This document shows positions 19,177 to 26,971 of a DNA stretch of 64,000 nucleotides, one piece after another (position 1 is the stretch's first letter; the number at the start of each line of letters is the position of its first letter). The translations under genes were made by a program, and so were the position numbers. The DNA comes from Alphaproteobacteria bacterium (GTDB taxonomy: Bacteria; Pseudomonadota; Alphaproteobacteria; Sphingomonadales; Kordiimonadaceae), in NCBI GenBank assembly GCA_021774735.1, contig JAJFIS010000021.1, positions 146,979 to 210,978 of the forward strand. The letters are read 5' to 3'. The notes under the pieces are model-generated. The model worked only from the letters and a program-made list of their open reading frames with translations. It did no database searches and had not been told where the DNA came from.

Positions 19177-19829
19177 ACCAACATCGACATTGCGGCCTTC
19201 TGCTCTGCCTTTTCGGCGAAGTCATAAGCTGTTTCGCCGTTATCAGCAGCGCGGTCAGGCTCAGCGCCCGCAGACAATAAAGCAGTGATAATATCAGTCC
19301 GACCATGCATTGCCGCACTGTGCAGGGCCGTATAGCCACCAGTTTGCTGTAGATTGGGGTCTGCGCCGGCGGATAACAATTTTGCTATAATCTCAAAGGT
19401 CCCTGCCGCAGTGGCTGAATGTAGCGCATAGACCCCACCCGCATCCGGGCTCGCAGGTTTGTTGACCTCTGCTCCTGCGTCTATCAGCCAAAAGGCAACG
19501 TCAGTTTGGCCAAAAAAACAAGCAAGATGCAATGGTGTGAAGCCGACATCATCTAAGTCATTGATGGCTTCTGGGGTTGGCTCCAATATATTCTTTAGCA
19601 TAGTAAGCCAGCCTAGGGCAGCGGCTTCATGGGCTGAAACATCACCGCAGTGCTCGCCAATTTTAAGGGCCGTTTCCCTTTGACCGTGATATAGCGCCAG
19701 CAATATTATCGACGGGGCGCCGATTGGTGTAATAGCGCTTAAGGAGGGATCCTTTTGGAGCATGCCTATTACAGCTAAACTGTCTCCAGATTTTATTGCA
19801 TCAGTAAATAAGGGTATTTGATCTGTCAT
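19158..19829 (-). CDS. Ankyrin repeat protein
   Basis: The 223-residue protein is built of ankyrin repeats. Three are clear: GFTPLHLACFFGQTDVAFWL, GVYALHSATAAGTFEIIAKL and GGYTALHSAAMHGRTDIITA, each ending in a LI/LSAGA(E/D) turn, with a degenerate final repeat NGETAYDFAEKAEQ and weaker ones at the N-terminus. No signal peptide or catalytic domain is present, so it is probably a cytoplasmic protein-binding module. Its stop codon lies in the loop of the terminator of the convergent M28 gene. Confidence 0.85.
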   Translation of the reverse strand: MTDQIPLFTDAIKSGDSLAVIGMLQKDPSLSAITPIGAPSIILLALYHGQRETALKIGEHCGDVSAHEAAALGWLTMLKNILEPTPEAINDLDDVGFTPLHLACFFGQTDVAFWLIDAGAEVNKPASPDAGGVYALHSATAAGTFEIIAKLLSAGADPNLQQTGGYTALHSAAMHGRTDIITALLSAGAEPDRAADNGETAYDFAEKAEQKAAMSMLVKIKPR

Positions 19830-19983
19830 TTTTCAGCCTGTTCTTGAAGCATTTCCTAGAAGGTCATCCTGCTATTATAGGCAAAAAGGACATAAGTAGG
19901 CAGCTCTTAGTTTTAAGCCCAACAATAGATGCAAGAGAAGCATATAATAAGCAGATAATACGTATTTTAAAAGCTCCTTATCC

Positions 19984-20028
19984 TTGACATTTTACATATT
20001 TATGAATATGAATTCATGTTCATATTCA
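19984..20028 (+). promoter_or_regulatory. Promoter and palindromic operator of the TetR gene
   Basis: TTGACA (19984-19989) and TATGAA (20007-20012) are 17 bases apart. A perfect inverted repeat with 10-base arms, TGAATATGAA and TTCATATTCA around TTCATG, covers 20003-20028 and thus the -10 box and the likely start of transcription. This is the classic layout of an autorepressing TetR protein. Confidence 0.65.
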
Positions 20029-20046
20029 CATAAGAAAGATGCTGAA

Positions 20047-20790
20047 ATGTCTGGCGATAAAATGGTGGTTGAGATCGATGCCTATTCACCAGAGCAATCA
20101 CAATATTCTGGGGCAGATAAACAGGTTAATTTGACGTTGTTAGATTCTAGTAAACAATTGATAACATCGCGGCATTTACGCGGCCCAAGCCAACAACGCA
20201 GTCAGGAAAAATTAAGTAGGTTGGTGGCGGCTGTGCGCAAGTTGGTTAATGGGCAAGAGCTTGAAAGCATTCGCATTGTTGATATTGCATCAGAGGCAGG
20301 GGTGGCAACGGGCACCGTTTACCAGCGCTTCCGCGATAAAGAAGATTTGCTCGGGGCGGTGTTGGATCAATATTCTGGCGAAATGCTTGCGCGCATATGT
20401 GGCGCTCTGAAAGAGGGGGCCACCCAAGGCGAGCCGCAGGCTATCGTGGCGGCCCTATCGGCTTCACTGGTCGCTGAGTATAGGGAAAATAGGGGCTTGA
20501 TGAAAGCTGCCACTCGCTTTTGGGGTGCCGAGCATCAAGTGGGAGGCCCGATGAAGTCGATGGCCGTAGCCATTGGGGTCGAACTGTTACATCGCCTTGA
20601 ACCCCATATGGAGAAATTACGGGTGGATCACCCGCAAAGAATGATCTCGCAAGCACTGCATTTTATGTTTGGCATTCTCATGTTCGAGGCCGCCACTGAT
20701 GCAGGGCCATTGCGGTTAAGCGAAGACTATATTGAGCAGGAGCTCACAGATATGTTTTGCCGTTATACAAGGCTCGAAAGTGCCCTTTAA
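20047..20790 (+). CDS. TetR/AcrR family transcriptional regulator
   Basis: The 247-residue protein has a TetR-type helix-turn-helix at about residues 45-90 (LESIRIVDIASEAGVATG followed by TVYQRFRDKEDLL) and a helical C-terminal ligand and dimer domain. The N-terminal 40 residues precede the DNA-binding domain and are not typical. The start at 20047 (MSGDKMVVE) is chosen because an upstream in-frame start at 19984 would lie on the promoter -35 box. An acyl-CoA dehydrogenase gene follows 62 bases downstream on the same strand and may belong to the same unit; the ligand is unknown. Confidence 0.85.
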   Translation: MSGDKMVVEIDAYSPEQSQYSGADKQVNLTLLDSSKQLITSRHLRGPSQQRSQEKLSRLVAAVRKLVNGQELESIRIVDIASEAGVATGTVYQRFRDKEDLLGAVLDQYSGEMLARICGALKEGATQGEPQAIVAALSASLVAEYRENRGLMKAATRFWGAEHQVGGPMKSMAVAIGVELLHRLEPHMEKLRVDHPQRMISQALHFMFGILMFEAATDAGPLRLSEDYIEQELTDMFCRYTRLESAL

Positions 20791-20852
20791 CACAGGCCAA
20801 ATTCATCACATAGATGCGTATTTTATTAAGCAGATTTTAAACAGGAAGTGAC

Positions 20853-22637
20853 ATGACCGATTATCAAGCACCACAGCAAGATTTTGCTTTCTTAATGCAA
20901 GATGTTTTTGATCTGCCAACTCTTTGGGCTTCAATGCCGGAATTTAGCGAGGTAGACGGCGATTTGGCAGCGGCTGTATTAGAAGAAGGCAGTAAAATGC
21001 TGTCGGGAACCGTTGCTCCTCTGCGCCGCCTAGGGGACAGTGAAGGCGCTGTGCACACCACTGGCGGCGTCACCTTACCAGCAGCATATAAGGAAGCTTT
21101 CGCGCAGTTCACCGAAGGTGGGTGGACTTCGTTAACCAGTGATCCAACGTATGGCGGGCAAGGAATGCCGCGTAGCTTAAGCATTATGTTTGAAGAAATG
21201 ATGTGGTCTTCTGATCCCTCTTTTACGCTGGTGACGGCACTTTCCACGGGTTCGATAAAAATGTTTAGCCTGCATGGTAGTGATGCTCTCAAGGAAAAAT
21301 ACTTGCCTGATTTGATCGCTGGTAACTGGACGGGCACCATGTGTTTGACCGAACCTCATTCAGGGTCAGACCTTGGTATCATTAGTACCAAGGCGACTGA
21401 AGGTGAAGATGGCTCATATGAAATCAGCGGCACGAAAATGTTCATAACCGCCGGTGACCATGACCTGACCGAGAATATTATACATTTTGTTCTGGCAAAA
21501 TTGCCAGGTGCCGACAAAGGCACTCGAGGTATATCGCTGTTTTTGGTGCCGAAGTTTTTTGTGGGGGATGATGGCAGCATCGGCGAAGCCAACGGCGTTA
21601 CCTGCGGCAGTATCGAGCATAAAATGGGTATTCATGCCAGTGCTACCTGTGTGATGAATTTTGACAGCGCTAAGGGCTGGATGGTCGGCGCGCCCGGTCA
21701 CGGGCTTAAATGCATGTTCGCGATGATGAATGATGAACGCCTCGGCATTGGCTTGCAGGGCCAAGCGGCGATGGCGGCGGCATACCAATCAGCGGCGGCC
21801 TACGCCAAGGACAGGCTGCAAGGCCGTGCGCCAACGGGCGCGGTTAACCCAGACGGCAAAGCCGACCCGATTATAGTCCACCCAGAAGTGCGGCGCATGT
21901 TGATGGAGCTTAAGGTGGCATCAGAAGCTGGGCGGGCTTTGGTGATTTACGCAGCAACCTGGCTCGACCGCGCCAAGGGTTTGCAGGACGAAGAGGCTCG
22001 CGCCCATGCGCAGGGCATGGCGGATCTGTTGACGCCGCTTTGTAAAGCTTACCTGTCTGACCAAGGCTTTGACGGCACGGTAACTGCTCAGCAAATTTTT
22101 GGTGGTCATGGTTATGTGGCGGAATGGGGCATGGAACAATGGGTGCGTGATACGCGGATTGCCCAAATCTATGAGGGTTCCAACGGTATTATTTCTATGG
22201 ACCTGCTGGGCCGCAAAACTATTGGCACTGGTGGTGCGTTGATCCGGCAATTGGGTGAGGAGATAGCGACAGAAATATCAGCCAGTACCCATGCTGAAGT
22301 CATGCCAATGGCCAAAGCCCTGCAAGGGGCGCTTGATGAAGTTTTGGCAGTGACAGCTTGGGCAGTTGAAACGGCCAAGGCAGACAAAAATTTAGTCAGC
22401 GCGTCGGCGGTATCTTACCAGCGCATGCTCGGCAGCCTCACCTTTGGCTTCATGTGGTTGAAAGCCGCGAACGTGGCAGCGGCTGGTTCTTCTCAAGCGG
22501 CTGAATTTGATGCGGCAAAGCTGGTATGCGCCAATTATTACTTTGCCCGGTCTTTGCCTCAAGTTGCGTCTTTTGCGGCGCAGGTTAGGCTTTCTGCCAG
22601 TGGGATGATGGATTTGAACCTAGAAGATTTCGGCTAA
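20853..22637 (+). CDS. Acyl-CoA dehydrogenase (long, DmdC-like type)
   Basis: The 594-residue flavoprotein oxidises an acyl-CoA to the enoyl-CoA. FAD and substrate blocks include TGTMCLTEPHSGSDLG, KMFITAGDHD and, near the C-terminal third, RIAQIYEGSNGI with the probable catalytic Glu. The extended N-terminus and the C-terminal helical domain after residue 470 place it in the long family that includes 3-methylmercaptopropionyl-CoA dehydrogenase (DmdC); true specificity cannot be read from sequence. An AGGAAG ribosome site precedes the ATG. It follows the TetR gene. Confidence 0.88.
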   Translation: MTDYQAPQQDFAFLMQDVFDLPTLWASMPEFSEVDGDLAAAVLEEGSKMLSGTVAPLRRLGDSEGAVHTTGGVTLPAAYKEAFAQFTEGGWTSLTSDPTYGGQGMPRSLSIMFEEMMWSSDPSFTLVTALSTGSIKMFSLHGSDALKEKYLPDLIAGNWTGTMCLTEPHSGSDLGIISTKATEGEDGSYEISGTKMFITAGDHDLTENIIHFVLAKLPGADKGTRGISLFLVPKFFVGDDGSIGEANGVTCGSIEHKMGIHASATCVMNFDSAKGWMVGAPGHGLKCMFAMMNDERLGIGLQGQAAMAAAYQSAAAYAKDRLQGRAPTGAVNPDGKADPIIVHPEVRRMLMELKVASEAGRALVIYAATWLDRAKGLQDEEARAHAQGMADLLTPLCKAYLSDQGFDGTVTAQQIFGGHGYVAEWGMEQWVRDTRIAQIYEGSNGIISMDLLGRKTIGTGGALIRQLGEEIATEISASTHAEVMPMAKALQGALDEVLAVTAWAVETAKADKNLVSASAVSYQRMLGSLTFGFMWLKAANVAAAGSSQAAEFDAAKLVCANYYFARSLPQVASFAAQVRLSASGMMDLNLEDFG

Positions 22638-22684
22638 GTCATCTTGGTGGTTGACCCAGAGACTTTCTTGGCCATGATGTAGGC

Positions 22685-23929
22685 ATGGCTGAGGGACAAA
22701 TATCATATGAGTTTATATTTCTTGCGGGGCTACTGATTGTAGTCGCGCTCCTCATTATATTTAAATTGCGCGGCGGTAGCGGTAGTGGCGGCGATGGCGC
22801 TGATATTAGAGCTGAATTTGCCCGCAACCGCCAGGAGGCAGACCAGAAAGCCCTTGCTGACCGCCGCGAATTAACCGAACAGCTCACCGCCCTGAACGAA
22901 GCCCAAGAGCTTCGCCTAAACAGGGTAAGTGATTTAGTGCGTAAGATGGGGGCTGAAAATACAGAGCAGCAAACGCGCTTTCGCGATATGTTTGATAAAA
23001 AGATGAATGAGTTAAGGGTAGAAAATGCCCAAAAGCTTGACGAGATGCGCAAAACTGTTGACGAGCAGCTTCAAACCACATTGGAAAAACGCCTGTCAGA
23101 AAGCTTCAAGACCGTTTCTGAGCGTCTTGAGGCCGTTCATAAAGGCCTTGGTGACATGCAGAACCTCGCCACCGGTGTTGGTGACCTGAAACGGGTGCTG
23201 ACAAACGTTAAAAGTCGTGGATCGTTCGGCGAGGTGCAATTGAAACTGCTCATTGAAGACTTTCTCACGCCCGACCAATATGCAGAGCATTACGACTGCG
23301 GTAAGCGGGGGAGCCAAGAACGGGTGGAATTTGGTATTTCAATTCCGGGATCAGAGCGCCCTGTTTATTTACCCATCGATAGTAAATTCCCCACCGAAGA
23401 CTATGAACGCTTGTTGGCCGCTGTTGAGATGGGGGATAAAGACGGTGTCGATAGTGCAAGCAAGGCTATCGAGCGCACCATCAAGCGTTTTGCCAAGGAT
23501 GTATCGGCGAAATATATCAACCCACCCCATACCACGGATTGGGCGATCTTATTTTTACCGACAGAGGGATTATACGCCGAAGTATTGCGTTGCCCCGGGC
23601 TTTTTGAAACACTGCAGCGGGACTATAAAATTACCGTTGCGGGGCCGACCAACTTCCAAGTTTTAATGAGCACCTTCCGCATGGGTTTCCGGCAAATGGC
23701 GTTGGCGGAACGCGCCCATGATGTTTGGGATGTGCTCGGCGCAGTGAAAAGCGAATTTGTTAGTTTCGGCGATCAATTAAGCAAGATGGCAAAAAGCTTG
23801 GATGCGGCCTCGAACCACGTGGAAAAACTTGAAACCCGCAAGCGCGGTATGTTGAGAGCCCTAAAAGACGTTGAAGCGTTGCCCGACCGTGATAGTGCGA
23901 AATTTTTAGGCTTCGACGACGAAAATTGA
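22685..23929 (+). CDS. rmuC: DNA recombination protein RmuC
   Basis: RmuC is a predicted nuclease-fold protein that limits inversions at repeats. The 414-residue product has an N-terminal membrane anchor (FIFLAGLLIVVALLIIF), a Gln/Glu/Arg-rich coiled coil to about residue 150, and the RmuC core with VGDLKRVLTNVKSRGSFGEV, PIDSKFPTEDYERLL and TDWAILFLPTEGLYAEVL. It is complete. Its last codons (ACGACGAAAATT) reappear exactly 1.6 kb downstream, behind the ATPase gene. Confidence 0.93.
   Translation: MAEGQISYEFIFLAGLLIVVALLIIFKLRGGSGSGGDGADIRAEFARNRQEADQKALADRRELTEQLTALNEAQELRLNRVSDLVRKMGAENTEQQTRFRDMFDKKMNELRVENAQKLDEMRKTVDEQLQTTLEKRLSESFKTVSERLEAVHKGLGDMQNLATGVGDLKRVLTNVKSRGSFGEVQLKLLIEDFLTPDQYAEHYDCGKRGSQERVEFGISIPGSERPVYLPIDSKFPTEDYERLLAAVEMGDKDGVDSASKAIERTIKRFAKDVSAKYINPPHTTDWAILFLPTEGLYAEVLRCPGLFETLQRDYKITVAGPTNFQVLMSTFRMGFRQMALAERAHDVWDVLGAVKSEFVSFGDQLSKMAKSLDAASNHVEKLETRKRGMLRALKDVEALPDRDSAKFLGFDDEN
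23916..23927 (+). repeat. 12-bp direct repeat, copy 1 (rmuC 3' end)
   Basis: ACGACGAAAATT at the end of rmuC is identical to 25552-25563. The pair brackets the DUF4143 ATPase gene and a low-GC intergenic stretch, as expected from an insertion that duplicated its target; chance repetition is possible at this length. Confidence 0.5.
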
Positions 23930-24034
23930 TTTTTTTTTGACATTTATGCGGCTTTAAATGATTAATGTATTTATGGCATAGCGCTTTATATTAAAAACAC
24001 CGCATTGAACAAAATACAGTATATATTACTATTG

Positions 24035-24065
24035 GTTAGCTAGCGTCTATTGACAAGCTAGCAAC
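24035..24065. repeat. Inverted repeat upstream of the DUF4143 ATPase gene
   Basis: GTT(a)GCTAGC at 24035-24044 and GCTAGCAAC at 24057-24065 form a 9-base-pair stem with one bulged base and a 12-base loop. It sits in an AT-rich non-coding stretch (23930-24189), about 125 bases before the gene, and could be an operator. Nothing else convincing is seen in that stretch. Confidence 0.4.
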
Positions 24066-24189
24066 TTTAAGGGCTTTGTTTTTCCCTTACTTATGACGAT
24101 AGTGATTCAATTTTTACCCATACTTTCACGAAAAATACTTGTTTTTTACCATGACTTTCTACATATTATAAAAAATTGAGAGAGTTAGC

Positions 24190-25542
24190 ATGAAGCGTCA
24201 ACAACTGAATTATATCAAAGAATGGGCTGATAGAAAAAGCAGGAAGCCGCTTATTATCCGGGGTGCTAGGCAAGTTGGTAAGACAACTCTAGTGAAGTTG
24301 GCCTGTGAGGAAATGGGGCTTGAACTAGTTGAAATCAACATGGAAGACCCACAAGAGTTTACGCCACTATTGCCTCAAAATGATCCCCATAAAGTGTTTC
24401 AGACCATTGCGCTGAGTAAACAGCTTCGTGAGATTAATCCTGCCAAACAACTTTTTTTCTTTGATGAAGCGCAAGCCTGCCCGGCTCTTATTCCCTTTCT
24501 ACGCTATTGTTTTGAACGGGCGCCACAATATCGGGTTATTCTGACGGGCTCTCTTTTGGAATTTGTACTGGCAGCAGATAACTATTCTTTTCCGGTTGGG
24601 CGCGTGGAATTTCTTTATCTTGGCCCGATGACATTTGAAGAATATTTAAGCGGTACAAATAATGAGGCCGCAATAGAACAGTTGCAACAGGTTACAGTGG
24701 AGGAGCCGTTTAATGAGGCCGTGCACAAGGTATTTTTGAAATACCTGCGTAACTATTTAATCATTGGCGGCATGCCTGAGGCCATAAATGTATATAGGGA
24801 AACTCGATCCTATCTAGAGGTTGAGAGAGTGAAACAAAGTATAATCACCACCTATCAAGCTGACTTTCATAAATATAGCCCTAAAGCCGATATCGACCTG
24901 TTGAACCGTATATTGACGGCTATTCCCGCTCAATTGGGGCAAAAGATCATATATACGCGTCTTTCAGAGGGTACGCGAAGTGATAAGATAAAGCATGTGC
25001 TGGAATTATTGGAACTGGCAAAGATTATACAGCGTTGTTTTCACAGCCACGGTGATGGCCTACCTTTAGCAGCCCAGCAAAAAACCAACTACTTTAAATT
25101 AGTATTTTTGGATGTGGGATTGGTCCAGTCCATGTTGGGCATTTCACTGGCGGCTGTTGAAACCACACAAGAAATTAATGAAATTGCAAAAGGTGCCTTA
25201 GCAGAACAATTTGTTGGCCAGCATCTAATGTATGATCGTCCCATGTTTGAAGCGGCCTCCATCCATTACTGGGAAAGGCAGGTTAAACAAAGCACCGCTG
25301 AGGTTGATTATTTGGTTCCTTGGGATCAACGTGTGTTGCCTGTGGAGGTAAAAAGTGGACACAAAGGGCATATGAAATCCCTGCAACGCTTTCTGCAAGA
25401 AAAGAAAGGTGATCGGGCTCTACGGTTTTCGTCTGGGCCATTACTTTTAAAAGATTACGCACACGGGGATACCGCATATCGCTTTTTGAATGTTCCCCAC
25501 TATCTAATAGGTCAGTGGCAACGCCTTGCAGAAGCCTTTTAG
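24190..25542 (+). CDS. AAA ATPase with DUF4143 domain
   Basis: The 450-residue protein is of the AAA_14/DUF4143 type. Walker A is IIRGARQVGKTTL (residues 25-33 core), Walker B is LFFFDEAQ near residue 90, and the sensor region is VILTGSLLEF. The C-terminal DUF4143 part has a PD-(D/E)xK-like pattern: AEVDYLVPWD followed by VLPVEVKSG. Such proteins are widespread, mobile and of unknown function. The gene is flanked by a 12-bp direct repeat shared with the rmuC end and lies in a low-GC patch, so acquisition by transfer is likely. Confidence 0.85.
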   Translation: MKRQQLNYIKEWADRKSRKPLIIRGARQVGKTTLVKLACEEMGLELVEINMEDPQEFTPLLPQNDPHKVFQTIALSKQLREINPAKQLFFFDEAQACPALIPFLRYCFERAPQYRVILTGSLLEFVLAADNYSFPVGRVEFLYLGPMTFEEYLSGTNNEAAIEQLQQVTVEEPFNEAVHKVFLKYLRNYLIIGGMPEAINVYRETRSYLEVERVKQSIITTYQADFHKYSPKADIDLLNRILTAIPAQLGQKIIYTRLSEGTRSDKIKHVLELLELAKIIQRCFHSHGDGLPLAAQQKTNYFKLVFLDVGLVQSMLGISLAAVETTQEINEIAKGALAEQFVGQHLMYDRPMFEAASIHYWERQVKQSTAEVDYLVPWDQRVLPVEVKSGHKGHMKSLQRFLQEKKGDRALRFSSGPLLLKDYAHGDTAYRFLNVPHYLIGQWQRLAEAF

Positions 25543-25551
25543 TTTTTTCCA

Positions 25552-25563
25552 ACGACGAAAATT
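25552..25563 (+). repeat. 12-bp direct repeat, copy 2
   Basis: ACGACGAAAATT repeats the rmuC terminal sequence of 23916-23927 exactly and begins ten bases after the ATPase stop codon. Confidence 0.5.
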
Positions 25564-25570
25564 AAGCAGT

Positions 25571-25630
25571 TTATCTTTTTTTTGCATTTTATTTTCTGTT
25601 TATAAATGGCAGTATTCTACGATTTTTGAT
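25571..25630 (+). repeat. About 60-bp imperfect repeat, copy A
   Basis: This AT-rich block, beginning TTATCTTTTT and containing TATAAATGGC, matches 26349-26408 at about 46 of 60 positions by eye without gaps. The two copies flank the small membrane-protein gene. Part of the match is low-complexity T-rich sequence, so the shared non-T portion (TATAAAnGGC and TTCTnCGATTT) is the stronger evidence. Confidence 0.45.
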
Positions 25631-25684
25631 GTCATTTGACTCTACTTAAGACGGAAATACTTTCTCTGTTCTTTTGATGGTAGG

Positions 25685-25765
25685 AAACTGTTAAGTGGGA
25701 AAGTGCCACCCAGTTTGTTTTTGGCTCTTTTGAGCGGTTTAGTGGAAATTAAGTGGGAACAGTTT
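25685..25765. repeat. Short repeats downstream of the small membrane-protein gene
   Basis: TTAAGTGGGAA occurs twice, at 25691-25701 and 25749-25759. The same segment is bounded by an inverted pair, AAACTGTT (25685-25692) and AACAGTTT (25758-25765). The arrangement abuts the stop codon of the 106-residue gene. Its role is unknown. Confidence 0.45.
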
Positions 25766-26086
25766 TTATCGGACTTCTAGTACCTCCCAGTTATCTTCAT
25801 TCTCCTTGTCGCCGCCGTTATAGCGAAGTTTGCAGCGTGTCCGAAAATCTGCTAACGGACCACCATTCTCTCGCACCTCAAAATACATAACCATGATACC
25901 AAGGTCATTAAGTGGTGACGAAACTTCCATATTGGAGAAAATTAGCTCTTGAAATGAAAGGCTTTGAATATGCCCTTTGCATTTTTGGTATGCGATACTG
26001 TCGCCGGAGGTAAGCCATATAACAATCAGCAAAACTAAGATGACAATTGTACATCCTGCGCGTCCTTTTTCGCCGTTGGAAGTCAT
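25766..26086 (-). CDS. Small membrane-anchored protein of unknown function
   Basis: I do not recognise this 106-residue protein. It has a basic N-terminus, one membrane helix (TIVILVLLIVIWLTSG, residues about 13-28) and a mostly polar C-terminal domain with three cysteines in all, two of them beyond the helix, so it is probably anchored with its domain outside the cytoplasm. The ATG at 26086 has only a weak ribosome site. It lies alone on the minus strand in the AT-rich patch, between imperfect 60-bp repeats. It is likely a real accessory gene, but no function can be given. Confidence 0.55.
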   Translation of the reverse strand: MTSNGEKGRAGCTIVILVLLIVIWLTSGDSIAYQKCKGHIQSLSFQELIFSNMEVSSPLNDLGIMVMYFEVRENGGPLADFRTRCKLRYNGGDKENEDNWEVLEVR

Positions 26087-26612
26087 GATCTACTATCCAT
26101 AATTAACTGGCAGCCGCAGTCACAATTGACTTGTAGCGCAGGAAGTCTACAACACTCGGATATTTGCTCTATTTTTAAGTATAAATTTCTATCAATGCAT
26201 TAATTATTACTACTTACCTATTCCCATATTGGCTGACAAGCTCTCTTTTTCCATAAATGATTCCAATGTCAGTGTGAGCTTAAAAAGTATGTAGAAATAA
26301 ATTCTAATAACCCTCTTTAAAACCTCTTAATAGACAAATAAATATTACTTATCTTTTTTATTTATTTTATTTTCCATGTATAAAGGGCTGTTTTCTGCGA
26401 TTTATTGCATAATTTTTCTCTTTTTGCGGTGAACTGTGCATTTTTTGCGGTGAGGGGGTGTTGTATTTAGCTAACACACCACCTATATTGAGGATGTAAG
26501 CGGAAACGAGCGCCATAAAAATAAAGCGCCAAAAATAATCCGCACACGACGACAGAAACAATAACAGGTAAAAAGCCACAAAAGGCAGCCTGATAAAAAC
26601 GAGGATACTAAA
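26087..26612. other. AT-rich non-coding stretch
   Basis: This 526-base region is strongly AT-rich. It holds copy B of the 60-bp repeat and an unconvincing minus-strand ORF (26367-26579) that overlaps it. Direct GCGGTGA pairs (TTTTTGCGGTGA around 26424-26453) also occur. I see no RNA gene or clear promoter. Confidence 0.5.
26349..26408 (+). repeat. About 60-bp imperfect repeat, copy B
   Basis: This is the partner of 25571-25630. Here the conserved portions read TATAAAGGGC and TTCTGCGATTT. Confidence 0.45.
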
Positions 26613-26750
26613 ATGACTAACTTTACTGATATGGTTCGCGGCACAAGCCGTCAGACACGCACTCCTGCACCAGCTTATAGTGAAACCCGCAGTTGGCGCC
26701 GTAACCGCCGTGGTCGGAAATTAGCAGCACTAGCTTCTATCACTGCCTAA
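26613..26750 (+). CDS. Small basic protein, hypothetical (45 residues)
   Basis: An ORF of 45 codons begins with ATG preceded by GAGGAT at a suitable distance. The product is basic, with the segment SWRRNRRGRKLAALASITA at its end. There is no membrane segment. It is followed after about 110 bases by a strong intrinsic terminator, so the stretch is probably transcribed. It may be a nucleic-acid-binding small protein or a leader peptide; the family is not recognised. Confidence 0.45.
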   Translation: MTNFTDMVRGTSRQTRTPAPAYSETRSWRRNRRGRKLAALASITA

Positions 26751-26857
26751 TAATAACAGAATTTAGGCGTATGGCCCCGCCCCCTCTCCCCTTCCCCTAA
26801 ACTATGGGGCCTGTGATCGAAGACATAGACACTCTGCGACCCGCCTAATAAACCGAG

Positions 26858-26892
26858 CGGAGCCCGTTACCCCCGGGCTCCGTTTCTTTTTA
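26858..26892 (+). terminator. Intrinsic terminator
   Basis: CGGAGCCCG (26858-26866) and CGGGCTCCG (26874-26882) form a perfect 9-base-pair GC-rich stem with a 7-base loop, followed by TTTCTTTTTT. It would end a transcript carrying the 45-codon ORF. A second possible helix (GGCCCC near 26774 with GGGGCC near 26806) lies between the ORF and the terminator. Confidence 0.8.
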
Positions 26893-26971
26893 AGAAGTTA
26901 TCATCTGAACTTGCCAGTGAGCTTTAGCCCTCTATATAGTGACCCTAATGATCAACATTGGGATTTAGCGA

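Noticed and set aside
20864..21340. 158-codon minus-strand ORF opposite the acyl-CoA dehydrogenase
   Set aside because: It is a shadow frame of a well-supported gene, with no ribosome site.
26367..26579. Minus-strand ORF of 70 codons in the AT-rich patch
   Set aside because: It lies over the 60-bp repeat copy B, has a random-looking composition after a hydrophobic start, no clear ribosome site, and would be antisense to the leader of the 45-codon ORF.
26751..26857. Pyrimidine-rich stretch before the terminator as a known RNA such as 6S or SRP RNA
   Set aside because: I could not match it to the conserved structure of these RNAs; only one weak helix is visible.
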